A DNA stretch of 64,000 nucleotides from Persicaria tinctoria (Eukaryota > Streptophyta > Magnoliopsida > Caryophyllales > Polygonaceae): NCBI GenBank assembly GCA_037127255.1, contig JBANSL010000008.1, positions 40,933,373-40,997,372 of the forward strand, written 5' to 3'. The notes beneath the pieces are model-generated. The model worked only from the letters and a program-made list of their open reading frames with translations, was not told the origin of the DNA and searched no databases. Below are positions 46,382 through 58,782 of this stretch, one piece after another; position 1 is the stretch's first letter, and each line of letters starts with the position of its first letter. Both the position numbers and the translations under genes were made by a program.

Positions 46382-48171
46382 TAGAGGTTGGGTCAAGTGT
46401 TTACACCTCTTATGGTGTTTAATGTTAACAGATCTGGACCATTAATTGATTAGAAATGGATGGGTGAGATTAATTGATAATTTCCCTTTTTATTTAAAGA
46501 AAAAAAGAGTAGGTCCCACCACTTTTATAGCCAACTTGCTGAAACAAAGCGCGTGTGTTTTGTTTTGAGGTAAAAAAAAATTTTTGGAGGAGATTTTACT
46601 TGCATTGTGTGTTCAATGAATAACGACGAACAAATTACCGAATAATTCCATATTATCAACGAATAACGACTCTGAACTTCCAGATTTTGCTTGCATTTTG
46701 TGACGTAACGGTTTTTTTGTGGGATAACATTGTTTTTTGTGTGGTGCACTGTTTGAACTATTCGATAAGGTGATATTAATTATTCGCTCACTTATAGCCA
46801 TTATTCATTTGCAAAGAGGAGTTATTGTTTAGATAATAGCAAAATGGTTTGTCAATTTTGCAACTATTCGTTAGGTTAATAGTAATTATTCGCTAACTTA
46901 TCGTTATTATTCGTGTGTAAAGAGGAGTTATCGTTTAGATAATAGCAAAAGGGTTGGTCAATTTTGCAACTTTTCGCTATGTTAATAGTAATTATTCGCT
47001 AAGTTAATAGTAGTTATTCGCTAAGTTAATATTAATTATTCGTTAGGTTAAAAGAATATATAAACGTAATTCTTGATTTACCGCATCTAATTACCCACAT
47101 ACATATGAATAATTCCTTATTATCAACGAATAGTTACTCTGAGCTTGTCGAATATATAGTCGATCAATTCATAAACAATTTTAGACAGAGTTTAAATTTC
47201 AACAAGATTGCATGTAATTGCCTATCCATATGAATAATTTCTAATTATCAACGAATAGTGACTTTGAACATGCCGAATAGTCGATAAATTCACGAGTTTG
47301 AATTTTAAGAAACCTATATCTAATTGCCCCACATATATGAACAATTTGTGATTATCAACGAATAATTACTCTGTATTTGCCGAATATTCGATAAATTCAT
47401 GAATCAAATTAGATCTGATCCCCTTCATCATTTGTAAGTCCATCCACCTTCATCAAATCCCTAATTTGTTTGGGTGTTGCAACTGCAAGATCAAAAATTC
47501 AACATCAAAGAAGGAAGGCGATACAAGTGAGATCACAAGATCGAATTCAAAATTATTTCGTAAGGGTTGTATGTCCAATCGATCGAAGCAAGCAGCAAGA
47601 CTCAAAATAAGTGGTATATATATTAATCTAATTAACATTACGATTATAAATCTTGAAACCCACAAGAATGAATTCAAAATTATTCCGATCAAACGATATG
47701 AAATTTCTTTAATTAAACCAAAATATTCAAATCTCATTGAAAATCGAATATAATCTCACATTGGAATTTCTTTAATTAAATTTCGATTTGAAACGTAGAT
47801 TTTACAACGAGATTAGAAAGAAGCGTACGTTTTTCACCACCGAGGACCTTGTGAACGAGCTTCTTCCTCTGCCATCGCCCCCGCAAATAGCCATCGTCGG
47901 ATTCGCCGTCGGTACCATGGGAGCGTCGTGAGGGAGCAAGCAGGAGGCGGAGAGCAGAGAGGGGGGTGGTTTAGGGTTTTTTCATCTCTCAGAGATTGAA
48001 ACCCACGTACAAACAAATGAGATTGATATAAGAAAAGGGTTGGGTCCCACCTTTTTTATTTAAAAATAAATAAATAAATCTAATTAATCTTGGCCTTGCA
48101 TTTTGCTTCAATCAAGGGTTTATATTTGTTAACATTTAACATGTTAAGAGTTGTTAACATTTGATACATCC

Positions 48172-48172
<1 letters not shown>
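46382..48172. mobile_element. MULE-like TIR element 1 in (TA)n
   Basis: Long imperfect inverted repeats (about 150 bp) start next to TA tracts: left GAGGTTGGGTCAAGTG, right GGATGTATCAAATG. Both then have TGTT(T/A)AATGTTAACA and, further in, GGTCCCACC. Target duplication cannot be read inside the TA repeat. The interior has repeats of CGAATA(A/G)T(T/G)ACTCTGA (46620, 47125, 47235 and 47355) and TTATTCGCTAAGTTAATAG, and a GC-rich leader-like block at 47830-48000. No transposase was found. Confidence 0.6.

Positions 48173-48198
<26 letters not shown>
48173..48198. repeat. (TA)n tract between two TIR elements
   Basis: A short TA microsatellite separates elements 1 and 2; both appear to have inserted into it. 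Confidence 0.8.
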
Positions 48199-48202
<4 letters not shown>

Positions 48203-49079
48203 TTTACTTCAAATGTAAAAACTCCTTAACGTGTAAAATTTGCTTATCGCGTAAAATTAGCTAATGAGCCTAATTTAATTACTAATGGGCCTAATTTCAT
48301 TAGTAGAATGTCTGCCCCCTCTTGCCCATGCGTGTGCCCCCCCTTCTCGGACCCGATTTTTTTTTTTCCCAGAATTTTTTTTTTCGTGGTAACACTTTCT
48401 GCTGTGCAAGTATAACTTGCTTTTGTGCACATATAACATCTTATTGTGCAAATATAAGTTTATTTTGTGCAAACAAATAATTCATTATGGGGTAAATAGG
48501 TAAATGTGCCTATTTCAATTATAAAAATTTCTAATTGAAATATGTTTAATTTATGGGTAAATTGTAAATATGTCTAATTTTATGGGTAAATGCACTTTTT
48601 TCCGTTTTCGATACCTTTTGTGCAACTGTGAAGTGCATTTGTGGAACTGTGGAGTGCATTTTTGCAACTGTGAAGTGCATTTGTGCAACTTTAATTGTGC
48701 AATTGTGCAAATTTAAAGTATGATACAATTGTGCAAATTTAAACGACAATTGTGCAAAAGTAAGATACAATTGTGCAGATTAAGAATACAATTGTGCAAC
48801 TGTAAGATCATAATGTGCATTAATAAGTCAAAAGATGTGCTTTTGAAATTGATGTTTTAATTTTGTTTTGTTTTTTACTTTTGAGAGTTTGGGTTCACCT
48901 CTCGGATAATTTAGGTTGATTGATGTAAGTTTGAAATCGATTTTTTTACGTATAAGCTTTTAAAATTAAAGTGCATAAATAAGATTAAAATGTGCATAAT
49001 TAAGGTTAAAAAGTGCATAACTTAGATTATAATGTGCATGATTAACAATTTGCGATTGTTGCGCTCTTGTCTATTATGT

Positions 49080-49150
49080 AACCTATGTGGGATTTGAACC
49101 CACATCTTTTGTGGAAACGCATATTGCTCTACCAATTGAGCTAATAGGCT
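49080..49150 (-). ncRNA. tRNA-like sequence, probably not a working tRNA
   Basis: The minus strand gives 71 nt. It has a fully paired acceptor stem (AGCCTAT with ATAGGTT, one G-U pair), a good D arm with the A-box TAGCTCAATTGGTAGAGC, and a T arm GTGGG/CCCAC with loop TTCAAAT (B-box). The anticodon arm fails: ATATG and the opposite strand do not pair, and loop position 33 is not T. It may be a decayed tRNA gene, an organelle-derived copy or the head of a SINE. No CCA is encoded. Confidence 0.5.
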
Positions 49151-49192
49151 AAATTATGATTTTTATGCTAAAATAGAAGAACCTAATCAACC

Positions 49193-49830
49193 TAAAGCAT
49201 ATTGCAATAAAATTATAAAATTCAATTAGATCATGATTCACAAACAATTTGACAATGCTATAAACATGAAATTAGCTCCAAATCAACCCAACAACACAAC
49301 CATATCATCAATTTCAGTCAATTTGGTTGTTGGCAAAAAACCACAAATTCTAAAGCATATCGCAATATAAAATTCCAAACTTCAATTAGATCATGATCCA
49401 TAAACAATTTGACAATGCTATGAACATGAAATTAGCTCCAAATCAAACCAACAACACAACCATATCACCAATTTCAGTCAATTTAGCTTTTGGCAAAAAG
49501 CCCCGAATTCTAAAACATATCGCAATATAAAATTATAAAATTCAATTAGCTCATGATCCATAAACAATTTGACAATGATATGAACATGAAATTAGCTCCA
49601 AATCAACCCAACAACACAACCATATCATCAATTTCAATCAATTTGGCTTTTGGAAAAAAGCCCCAAATTCTAAAACATATCGCAATCTAAAATTCTAAAA
49701 TTCAATTAGCTCATGATCCATAAACAATTTCACAATGATATGAACATGAAATTAGCTCCAAATCAACCCAACAACACAACCATATCATCAATTTCAATCA
49801 ATTTGGCCTTTGACAAAAAGCCCAAAATTC
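49193..49830. repeat. 160-bp tandem repeat, four copies
   Basis: Units start at 49193, 49351, 49511 and 49671, each with TAAA(G/A)CATAT(C)GCAAT and CAACCCAACAACACAACCAT. Copies 2-4 are most alike. Confidence 0.9.
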
Positions 49831-50416
49831 CGCTCCTAAATCAAACCCTAGATTTTCAATCTCAACCTAAATCATTCAAACAATCTAAATAATTGCAATA
49901 AACAATTTTAGGGTTAGAAATCATACCAAATTCGAGTTGAAACAAAGAGAAAATCGGATTTTCGAAGGTATATCGAGCCAAAAACTTCGAACAGGTCTAT
50001 CGGGAGAGATGGGCTCGGTGTGAGCTCGACTGGGCTCAAACCATGGGGGTTCCTGGCTCGGGGGGTGCGCCTGAGGGAGGGGGTTCGAGCTGGTGGGGGC
50101 TAGTGGCCGGAGGTGGCTCGTGGGTGGCGTGGGAGGCCGACGAGCGAAGCTGCTGGTGGCTCGACGGTGCTGCGATGAGGTGGGCGCGTCTCGGCTCGAA
50201 CCAAGCCAAGTCAGGGCTCGGGGGGTGCGCCCAGGGGTTGGCTCGAGTGCGGCTAGGCGGTGGTGTCCGGAGGTGGCTCGACGTGGGGTGGGTGCGGGGC
50301 AGCGGAAGGCCGAGAGAGAAGCTGTACGTTGTACGCGCGGTAATTTCTTAAAAAAAAAAAAAAATTACACGTTAAGCGGATTTTACACGTTAAGGAGTTT
50401 TTACATTTTAAAGCTT

Positions 50417-50990
<574 letters not shown>

Positions 50991-51080
<90 letters not shown>
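50991..51080. repeat. (TA)n microsatellite
   Basis: About 90 bp of pure TA. Confidence 0.95.
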
Positions 51081-51084
<4 letters not shown>

Positions 51085-51422
51085 TAAACCGAAATTTTGC
51101 TAATTTTAACAAGCACCAAAATTTCAGTTTAATAAAACCATTTTTTTTACCGGTCTAATCTTTCATTTATTTTTTTCCAATGAAACTTGGAATTATACCG
51201 AACTTTAGGGGTAGTGGTAACTGGTAACATATTGCCACCGGTTTTTTAGCGAGCCAAAAATGTTGACAACGTGGAAATTTTTTTTTTAAAAAAAATCAAT
51301 ATTTTTACAAATCAGGACTGTATAATTCCTAGTTTCATTGGAAAAAATTAATGAAGGATTAGACCGGTAAAAAAAAATTGGTTTTATTAAACCGAAATTT
51401 TGCTAATTTTAACAAGCACCAT
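51081..51422. repeat. Foldback element with direct-repeat flanks
   Basis: Segments 51135-51196 and 51331-51395 are inverted copies sharing TTTACCGGTCTAATC and TTCCAATGAAACT. A direct repeat of about 37 bp (AAACCGAAATTTTGCTAATT...) lies outside both, at 51081 and 51385. It is too long for a normal target duplication. Confidence 0.65.
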
Positions 51423-51544
51423 TTTCCTCGAAGTGGCAATGATGGTGAGTTTTAAAGGGAGAAAAAGGGTTTTAAGGAGATCGATAAAGAGAGCAGGTAT
51501 CGCATTAGAGTTCGAGTTTTATAGGTGTACGTTGGGGCAATTGA

Positions 51545-52060
51545 TGTAGGGTCGTTGAAAATGAATTGGAAAACGGTCGAAAACAACGAGATCAAAAACG
51601 AAGAAGGGTATATGCGGAACCCACTACCTTAGAAGTGAATTCGCCCCGATCGTAGGTGCAAGTCAGTTGCTTGGCGTTTCCCCCCAAGGTTACACAACAC
51701 ACTCTCAATTCGTGCACTCGGAAAGAGGATTTGGAATTACAAAACACTTTCTCAGAAACGAAAGGTGAAAGAAGAAGAAGAGAATGGTTTTTTTTGGTGT
51801 TTTATGAAGGAGGAAGCGTCGGTTTTTAAAACAAGAAGAGACGTTCCACGTTCACACGTTTTTAAAACACCGTGCACGTGCCACGGACCGGTGGCGGGGG
51901 TAGTGGTGTGCACGTGTGTGAGTCTCCTATTCCATCTCTCAAACCATGGATGGAAAAGAGGCCTTTATAAAGCAACTCTTCATGTCTTTAAAAACCAATG
52001 TGGGACTTTCAAAACCTTTCACCTTCCAAAAAAACCTATTTAAAGTATTTACCTTCTACA
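51545..52060 (-). repeat. 3' LTR of copia element
   Basis: On the minus strand it starts TGTAGAAGGTAAATAC, directly after the purine tract GTGGGGGAC, and is proposed to end CGACCCTACA at 51545. A TATA box (CTTTATAAAGGCC, 51964-51976) lies in the right place. The left boundary is chosen from the TG/CA rule only. Confidence 0.5.
51964..51976 (-). promoter_or_regulatory. Copia LTR TATA box
   Basis: GCTTTATAAAGGCCTC on the minus strand, about 85 bp into the proposed LTR. Confidence 0.45.
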
Positions 52061-52069
52061 GTCCCCCAC
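52061..52069 (-). promoter_or_regulatory. Copia polypurine tract
   Basis: GTGGGGGAC on the minus strand, immediately before the LTR start. Confidence 0.5.
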
Positions 52070-52392
52070 AAATGTGAAGAACTAATGTTTTTTCACCAAA
52101 AAAAAAAACTTGAAATCTGAGCAAGTTTATGAAAAAGTACTTAAATGCTGGTGTCTTGCGATTGAACCAACACATAGTGAAACTGAGCAAACCCTTAAAT
52201 CAGATAAGTGAACAAGTCTTGAACTTTTCGATTCAAGAGCTGACTTCAGCAGCACATACCTCTTCTATGTTCTGTAGTGATTCCGCGATAATAACAGTAA
52301 AAATGTGTAGTCATGTCTCACCTTGGGTGCTAAAGAGTGCTCTAGAAAGACTACTCAGGTCTTTCACATATAGAGACCAACCCTTCACACTC

Positions 52393-53955
52393 CTGAAACG
52401 GTAAATATATAGATGAGGCATAAAGACAAAGAGTAACAAGAAGTAAGACCATACTAGGAGTCTTACGTAAAAACAGTGATACATCCGCAAATTTCATCCC
52501 GCAAAAGAGATACCTACCACAAATTTCTACCCACATGTTTCCTCCCACAAAAGTACAACTCTCAAGATGACACATAAACTCACTTCTCACAAATAAGATC
52601 CACAAAATCCTAACCCACTCACGTGCCACTCGGAAATTCCACCCAACAACTTCCAGAGTACACAGCTATGGACCCACAAGTCAAACAAGCCACAAAAGAA
52701 AAAGTAAAGGAGACAAAAAAACCTTTGCAGCTTTAAAAAGCAACAGGAAAGTTCAAACAGGAAATCCACCGGGACACGCAACAAGGGCCCCACACGGAAA
52801 GTAATCCCACGCTGAAGACCCGCAGCTCACGCGCCCCCACAAACCGTCGCCGGGAACTCGTGACACATTCGGCACTTCACCCTAACAGACGCACGAGCCA
52901 CACCGACAGGACAAACGGGGGGCATGACCCAAGGAACCCAACGAGCCAAACCGAACCGCAGAACATACACACACCACCAAACCGGCAACAAACAGAGCCA
53001 CAGGAACCATCGCCGGACAGAGAAGAAGAAGAGACCAAATAGAACTCACCGGAAGCCCAGGAACCTAGGGGCGGAGACGGATAGCACCCAAACACAAACT
53101 AGATTCACACCACCGACCTCCGGTGACGGAGCCCCTCCAGTCCGCCGCTTCCAATCCAACAATGCATGCGCTCCACGAAACCGCCAACATCACAGGAAGA
53201 CCACAACTGCCGTCGAGCAGCGAGAGGGTACCCCACGCGCCCAGATCTAGATGAACCGGATCTGAACGGAACCAATATCAACCCGCCTAGGAGGCATGAC
53301 CACTCGGCCTGCAGCACCTCCCGACCCACGACAACATGAATAGTGCCAGGCCCGAAGCAACGACCCCTCCCCGTCAGTCCGTTGGGAACCAGCGCCGGAA
53401 TACACGCCTAGAGAACAAAACTGGGAGAGAGAAACAAAATTCTCACCCCAAGCTGCCCAACCGAAACGGAGCAAAACTAACCCCAAACCCCCAAAGGTTA
53501 GCCCCGAAAAACCCACCGGAAAAAGAGAGGAATAGAACCGAGCCATGAACCCAACAACACACAGATCTGAGCACCAGGCAAGAAGACTTTCCGGCGACGC
53601 CGACGAACACACCACCGCCAATCTCCAGCACCACCGGCCCTCGGCTCCTCGGTCGGCGCCAGACCACACGCGGCGAGCCCCCATCAGCACACACAGACGA
53701 AACCCAGCACCGGGAACCCAGAGCCATGGACTCACCAGAATAACACAACCCAACAGTAATATACTCTCTAAAACCAACAAAAATCCCAAACTAACCACCC
53801 AAAAGTTTGAATTTGTGGAACAAACTCAAAAGAATCTGAAGAGTCGTGGTGGGGGATAGAGGAAGGGCCAAAGCGAGGAGAGAAGACCAAGGGAAGAGGA
53901 ACTCTCAAAAGAGAGTTTCTCTCACTAGGTTTCTCACTCTAACACCCAACAACAG
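52393..53955. other. GC-rich insertion-like block in copia 3' region
   Basis: It is flanked by the 12-bp direct repeat CCCTTCACACTC (52381-52392 and 53956-53967). The inside, especially 52790-53800, is GC-rich and unlike its AT-rich surroundings. Open frames up to 183 codons exist on the minus strand, but their composition (W, G, C, R-rich) indicates non-coding GC-rich DNA. It may be a leader region of another retroelement. No poly(A) tail or terminal motif was found. Confidence 0.4.
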
Positions 53956-54179
53956 CCCTTCACACTCTCGTAGGTGGTTCCATCAAGTCTACCTCACATA
54001 GACCACCCTTGTGGGGCTATAGAACCATTAAGAGTATTTCGCTCAACCCATACTGATTTCGGTGAATCCATCAAGTCCTTCTCAATAGAACCACCCAACT
54101 CTAGGCTATGGATTCATTAAGAGCACATGACTCAACCTTCTTCGATACACATGTCCTAGGGAATGAGATGTGGTGTATC

Positions 54180-54560
54180 TCTCATCATATGAGTTTGAGT
54201 CCCATTCCTCTAGACGAATTAAGAATCAACCTCCTAGTCAACTCTTTCATCAATGGATTGGCCAAGTTCCTCTCAGATTTCACATACTCCAACCATATCA
54301 CACCGGTCATAATTAGTTGTCTCACAACTTCATGTTGAATCTGAATATGTCTCTTCTTTCCATTATATGAATTGTTGTTATCTACACAGATAGCAAATTA
54401 TGAGTCACAATATAGAGAAATAGGTGGAGCTTTGTGCCTCCACAAAGGTAAGTAAGTCAATAAGCTTCTTAACCACTCAGCCTCTTGACTAGCTAAATAT
54501 AAAGCTATGAAATCAGACACCATAGTCGATCTAGCAATGTAAGTTTAATTTGATGATTTC
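54180..54560 (-). pseudogene. Copia RNase H domain, broken
   Basis: On the minus strand MVSDFIALYLASQEAEWLRS matches the copia RNase H motif around SE(F/Y)xAL..A..EAxWL. It is followed by a stop, then frames giving NNNSYNGKRRHIQIQH-like sequence and a region like ...GVIWLEYVKSERNLANPLMK. These are the closing motifs of copia RNase H (RH(I/V)..., (N)xADxLTK). Several stops interrupt it. The reverse transcriptase that should precede it is absent. Confidence 0.7.
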
Positions 54561-54639
54561 TACGAAATAGCACCACTACATAATGTGAACACATAACCAC
54601 TAGTGAAGCTAAAAATATAATTTGCGGACAAGACAACTC

Positions 54640-54790
54640 CCCCCCCCCCCCCCTCTCCCAACCACCACCACCATATTATCAGGTAAACTAAAACTAGAAA
54701 GCATAACATTCATCATTTCCTTTAAAGTCCTATTTTTCCTTTCGGCTGTACCATTTTGTTGTGGGTTATAAGGAGATGTGAATCCATCAA
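54640..54790 (-). pseudogene. Copia integrase core fragment
   Basis: The minus-strand reading SPYNPQQNGTAERKNRTLKE is the hallmark (Y)(T/N)PQQNG(V/T)AERKNRTL motif at the integrase core, including its catalytic glutamate. It begins and ends abruptly, next to the duplicated segment and a C-rich tract (54640-54655). Confidence 0.8.
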
Positions 54791-55631
54791 TGCCATTACA
54801 AAATTATCCCAAAGAATGAGTGATATATTCACCACCTCTATCAGATCTAAGTCGTTTTATTTTGCGGTTCAATTAGTTTTCTACTTCCGTTTTATAAACA
54901 GAAAACATATTTTCTGCTTCATCTTTAGACCTAAGCAAGTATACCTTAGAATATCTAGAATGGTCATCCAAAAATGTGATATAGTATCGCTTGCCACCTC
55001 TACTTTCGTGCTCTTAAATTTAGCAAAATCATAATGGACTAACTTAAACAATCCAATTGTCATTTCATTAACCATTTTAAAGGGTTGTTTATGAGATTTG
55101 GTCTGAACACATATTTCACATTTGCTATGTTCGTGTTTGGTTAAGCTAGGAATCAAACCCATATCATGCAATCGACATATAGATTTCGCATTCACATGTC
55201 CTAATCTAGCATGCCATTACAAAATTCTCTCAAAGAATGAGTGACATATTCACTACCTCTATCAGATCTAAGTCATTTTATTTTGCGGTTCAATTAGTTT
55301 TCTACTTCCGCTTTATAAACATAAAACATATTTTCTGCTTCATTTTTAGACCTAAGCAAGTATACCTTAGAATATCTAGAATGGTCGTCCACAAATGTGA
55401 TATGGTAGCGCTTGTCACCTCTACTTTCGTGCTCTTAAAATGAGACAAATCAAAATGGACTAACTCAACCAATTCAGTTGTCATTTCATTAACCATTTTA
55501 AAGGTTTGTTTATGAAATTTGGCCTCTACACATATTTCACATTTGCTATGGTCATGTTTGGTTAGGCTAGGAATCAAACCCATATCATGCAATCGAAATA
55601 TAGATTTCGCATTCACATGTCCTAATCTAGC
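54790..55631 (-). repeat. 421-bp tandem duplication of copia pre-integrase region
   Basis: Units 54790-55210 and 55211-55631 are direct copies with an ATGC junction. Each encodes on the minus strand a GAG-pre-integrase segment (HDMGLIPSLTKH, KCEICV) and the start of integrase (ELVHFDLS). The two have diverged by many substitutions, so the duplication is not recent. Confidence 0.85.
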
Positions 55632-55699
55632 ATGCTATAAATCAACATACTCAGCAATATAAGCAGAAGTAGATGCATTCTCCTTATTCTCAATCATGG

Positions 55700-56010
55700 T
55701 TTCAAGCACATAGAGAAAGTCAACCAGGCTTTCCCTACAAATTCTCCGTTTTTAGTTAAAACCATTTTTCCAGCATCAGTCATTTGCTTATTTCCAGCTA
55801 TCTCAAGTAAGCCACATGAAATCAAGTTTCGGCGCAAAGAAGGAACATAAAACACATTCACTAGGGTAAGAGACTTCCATGAGATGAGCTTGAGTGCCAC
55901 CTTTCCTTTGCCAAGTACTCGAGAGATATTCAAGTTGCCCATGTAGACCTGATCGATGCTTGTAGCATCCTCAAACTCAGCAAACAGGTCCTTATTTGCA
56001 CAGAAATGTC
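55700..56010 (-). pseudogene. Copia protease/pre-integrase linker, truncated
   Basis: The minus strand reads ...HFCANKDLFAEFEDA, then VYMGNLNISRVLGKGKVALK and NVFYVPSLRRNLISCGLLE, KMVLTKNGEFVG. These follow the protease active site in copia polyproteins. The active-site aspartate and everything upstream are lost at about 56010, where unrelated DNA begins. Confidence 0.75.
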
Positions 56011-57350
56011 AAGTAGCAAAGTGGGCAGGTAGTTGAAATTTCAACCCCACGGGATGCCAGTTTGACCAAGGTAGGGATCCCATTTTTAGAAACTCGCCAA
56101 ATGAACTCCTTTATTTTAGGGAGCATGTCCAATTGCCATATCCGGTTGATGTCGGATTTGAAATGTTGTTTTTTACTCTAGATCATATCAATAGTTGATT
56201 CACTCGAAAACCAGTCATTTTTGCTCCACTTCCAGTACATTCGATCCTAGTTAATGTTTATTGGGATTGGTGGGAAAGGATAGAGCTTATCGTATTAGCA
56301 TCAAGTTGGTCTTTGACATAGTCAGATAGTTTTTGGGCATTCCATGATTTGTCTTCATTTAAAAAGAGGTTAACTTTTATGTTGGGATCTATCTTAGATA
56401 TGTCATTTGCCATTTTGATGATATGGTGATAATGCATATCTTAGATAGACATTATAGGCATTTTTAGTTTAGTTAGGTTGCATTTCGTTCATATTTTGTC
56501 GTTAATTTGGATCTTGTGATTATTCTATAAGAGTTCGGATTCTGCGCAAATTTGTGTTTATCTTGCAGATTGAATCGGAACACAATTGGGAGATGCAATA
56601 TCTTGAAGAGGAATACAAGAGACATTGGAAGAGAAGCAAGGACAAGTGGAGATACCTGCGAAGCTAAACAAGAAGAGCCGGCAACGAGCTATGCCGCGAC
56701 CGCAGCCAATATGGATGTCGCGGGTTGCAAAAGGATGCTGATGCCGCGGTCGCAACATATGTAGCGGCCGCAGCATGGGTCGCCAGCGCGACGCCATTTC
56801 GTTTATTTGAACCCTAGTTTTGGGTTGGATGTTTTATGGCCGACTAGACTCTTTTATAAGGCCGATTATTGTTTCATTTACACTACTTCTATTCTATTCT
56901 TACGTTCATCAGACAATTTAGAGATTTGAGCGATGTCTTCCATGAGGAACTAAACTTATCTGTTCTGCCTACAATTTAAAGCTTTATTTGGATTGATTGT
57001 GAGTTTCTAATTCTCGTTCCTTGTTTCCTATATTTGAATGCTTCAACTTCTTCGTGCTTGATTGTTTATTGATTTGTTCTATCTTGCCTGGTCAACTTGG
57101 TAGAATTAATTCAATTGTTAAGGTTTTGTAGATTTCTAATTGTGAACCTTAATCTAAGTAGCAAACTTATCACTTTAGGGCTGATTGAACTAATTGGATA
57201 AGTAGGAAGTTGGATGTGTTGTTAAATCCCTCTTTAGGAACTGCAAATACATTGGCTAATCTCTGGACTTAAAGCTATCAATTGGGTTAAATCCTTCTTT
57301 AGGGACTGTTAATTAAAACATATCGTTTACTATTCATACATATTTTTTTT
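56011..57350. other. Unclassified, retroelement-like
   Basis: No coding domain was recognised. CTTTTATAAGGCC (56850-56862) is a possible plus-strand TATA box, followed by leader-like DNA. TTAAATCC(C/T)TCTTTAGGAACTG is repeated (57220 and 57288). It could be part of an LTR or leader, but no partner repeat is in the window. Confidence 0.3.
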
Positions 57351-57356
57351 ATAATG

Positions 57357-58390
57357 ATAAAATATCATTTTTTTATTTTTTTATTTTTATTTTTTTTATA
57401 AGGAAATAATTCGAGGCCGGACAGGCCCGGACCTCGAGAGGCCAACAAAGTCGACAGACGGCAAGCCGTCTAAACATACAACATAGCAAAATAAATACAA
57501 GTTAGAAACATAAAACAATCACATAATACATCAAAAGAACCACACAAAACAAACCCGGAAAACCCCAAACCCTAAGCAAACAGGCGGACACATCAACGAG
57601 AAGAATCAGAAGATGGAGACCCGGCGTGGCGAAGTGGATAGCGAGCGCATGGGACAGCACATCCCACACAATGTCTCGCCGCCGGAAAGACGGAAAGCAG
57701 AAATCCACGTAGGGAAAAGACGACTCCGGGGGAAGTGTGGATCACACGACGTTCCCTCCACCTAGATGAAGGATCTTCGGAGACCACGAACACCACCAAC
57801 ACGATCACTTCGATCAACCAGGGCCGCAGAACTGCTTCTCAACCGAAAACAACCACGAACCAACAAACAGAACTCCAACCAACCCGAGAAAATGAAGCAC
57901 GACCGCGAGAGGGCGAAGAGCGCAAGAGGATTCCGAAATTATTTATATAAAAGAAATTATATATCTTTACTTATTTTAATTTCAATTTCAATATATATAT
58001 ATAAACTAATGGGCCAGCTTTGGGCCCAAGGAATTGCCTTGGGCCCAAAGAATGGAAAGTGAGCCCGAAACTCAGGCCACTTGGGAGCCAAGGAAGCAAA
58101 TAACTAGGTCAAACCGGAAGAGAGCAAATAGCGGCCGCCGGCCAAGGCCAAAACAACGCCAACATGGCCAATTCTAGGAGGCTGCCAAAAGCACACGGCC
58201 GGAGACGACCAAGCGAGTGAATTTGGGCAGCGGAACGGAGGTGCAACACCGGAAGGACAACGCCAACCAAGACCACTGCCGGGATGATGTACTCCCCGAC
58301 ACCGACAGAAGTGCAAAGGAGGCAACACCACTAAGCACCAGCCGATAAGGGTCAAAGCGAGACAAACCACCAGGCCGAAGAGGCAGGAGT
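57357..58390 (-). mobile_element. Possible retroposon 3' end with A-rich tail
   Basis: On the minus strand, GC-rich DNA ends in CCTCGAATTATTTCC, then an A-rich tail interrupted by T (57357-57401). This resembles a 5'-truncated LINE or other retroposon. No reverse transcriptase motif and no convincing target duplication were found; the right boundary is only a change in base composition. Confidence 0.3.
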
Positions 58391-58429
58391 TTTAAATTAT
58401 ATGTTATCCCTACCTTTTTTAATTAGCTC

Positions 58430-58782
58430 TTTAAACTAACTCATTATTTTCTTCTTCTTCTTTCATTTATCTCTTTAAATCAATCACATTTTTTCTTTTA
58501 TTTTTAACACATTTAATAACTACCTATATATATTATTAATACCAAAGTTGCCATGATATTATTATTATTTACTAACCAATAAGAGTGATTTAAAATATCG
58601 ATATCTATATATATCGATTTAAATGAGAATTTTTTTTTTCAAAAAAAAATTATGAAATTATTTCTAAGATACTTTTATGGGATTTTTTTTATGATTTTTT
58701 ATCTAACTTTTACTAATATTTTATAATATTAATTTGTTATATTTAAAAAATCGCATCATGAGTCAGAGACTGTACTAGTTTG
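58430..58782 (+). mobile_element. Helitron 3'-end-like remnant
   Basis: TTTTACTAATATTTTATAAT and AAAAAATCGCATCATGAGTC match the minus-strand end of the Helitron at 13282. The stretch finishes GTACTAG before T, although the hairpin has decayed. The 5' boundary is unknown. Confidence 0.45.

Larger units (their letters stand above)
51545..56010 (-). mobile_element. Decayed Ty1/copia retrotransposon
   Basis: On the minus strand the order is: end of protease region (56010-55700), pre-integrase zinc-binding domain (twice), a piece of integrase (54790-54660), a C-rich tract, RNase H (54560-54180), 3' non-coding DNA, a purine tract and the 3' LTR. Gag and the 5' LTR are missing and reverse transcriptase is deleted. 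Stops and frameshifts are frequent. The order fits copia (integrase before RNase H). Confidence 0.75.

Noticed and set aside
49193..49830. Regular repeats as a possible CRISPR array
   Set aside because: Units are contiguous 160-bp tandem copies without unique spacers, in a plant genome.
53247..53798. 183-codon open frame on the minus strand
   Set aside because: It lies in GC-rich DNA where stops are rare, overlaps other long frames, and has a W/G/C-rich composition with no recognisable domain.
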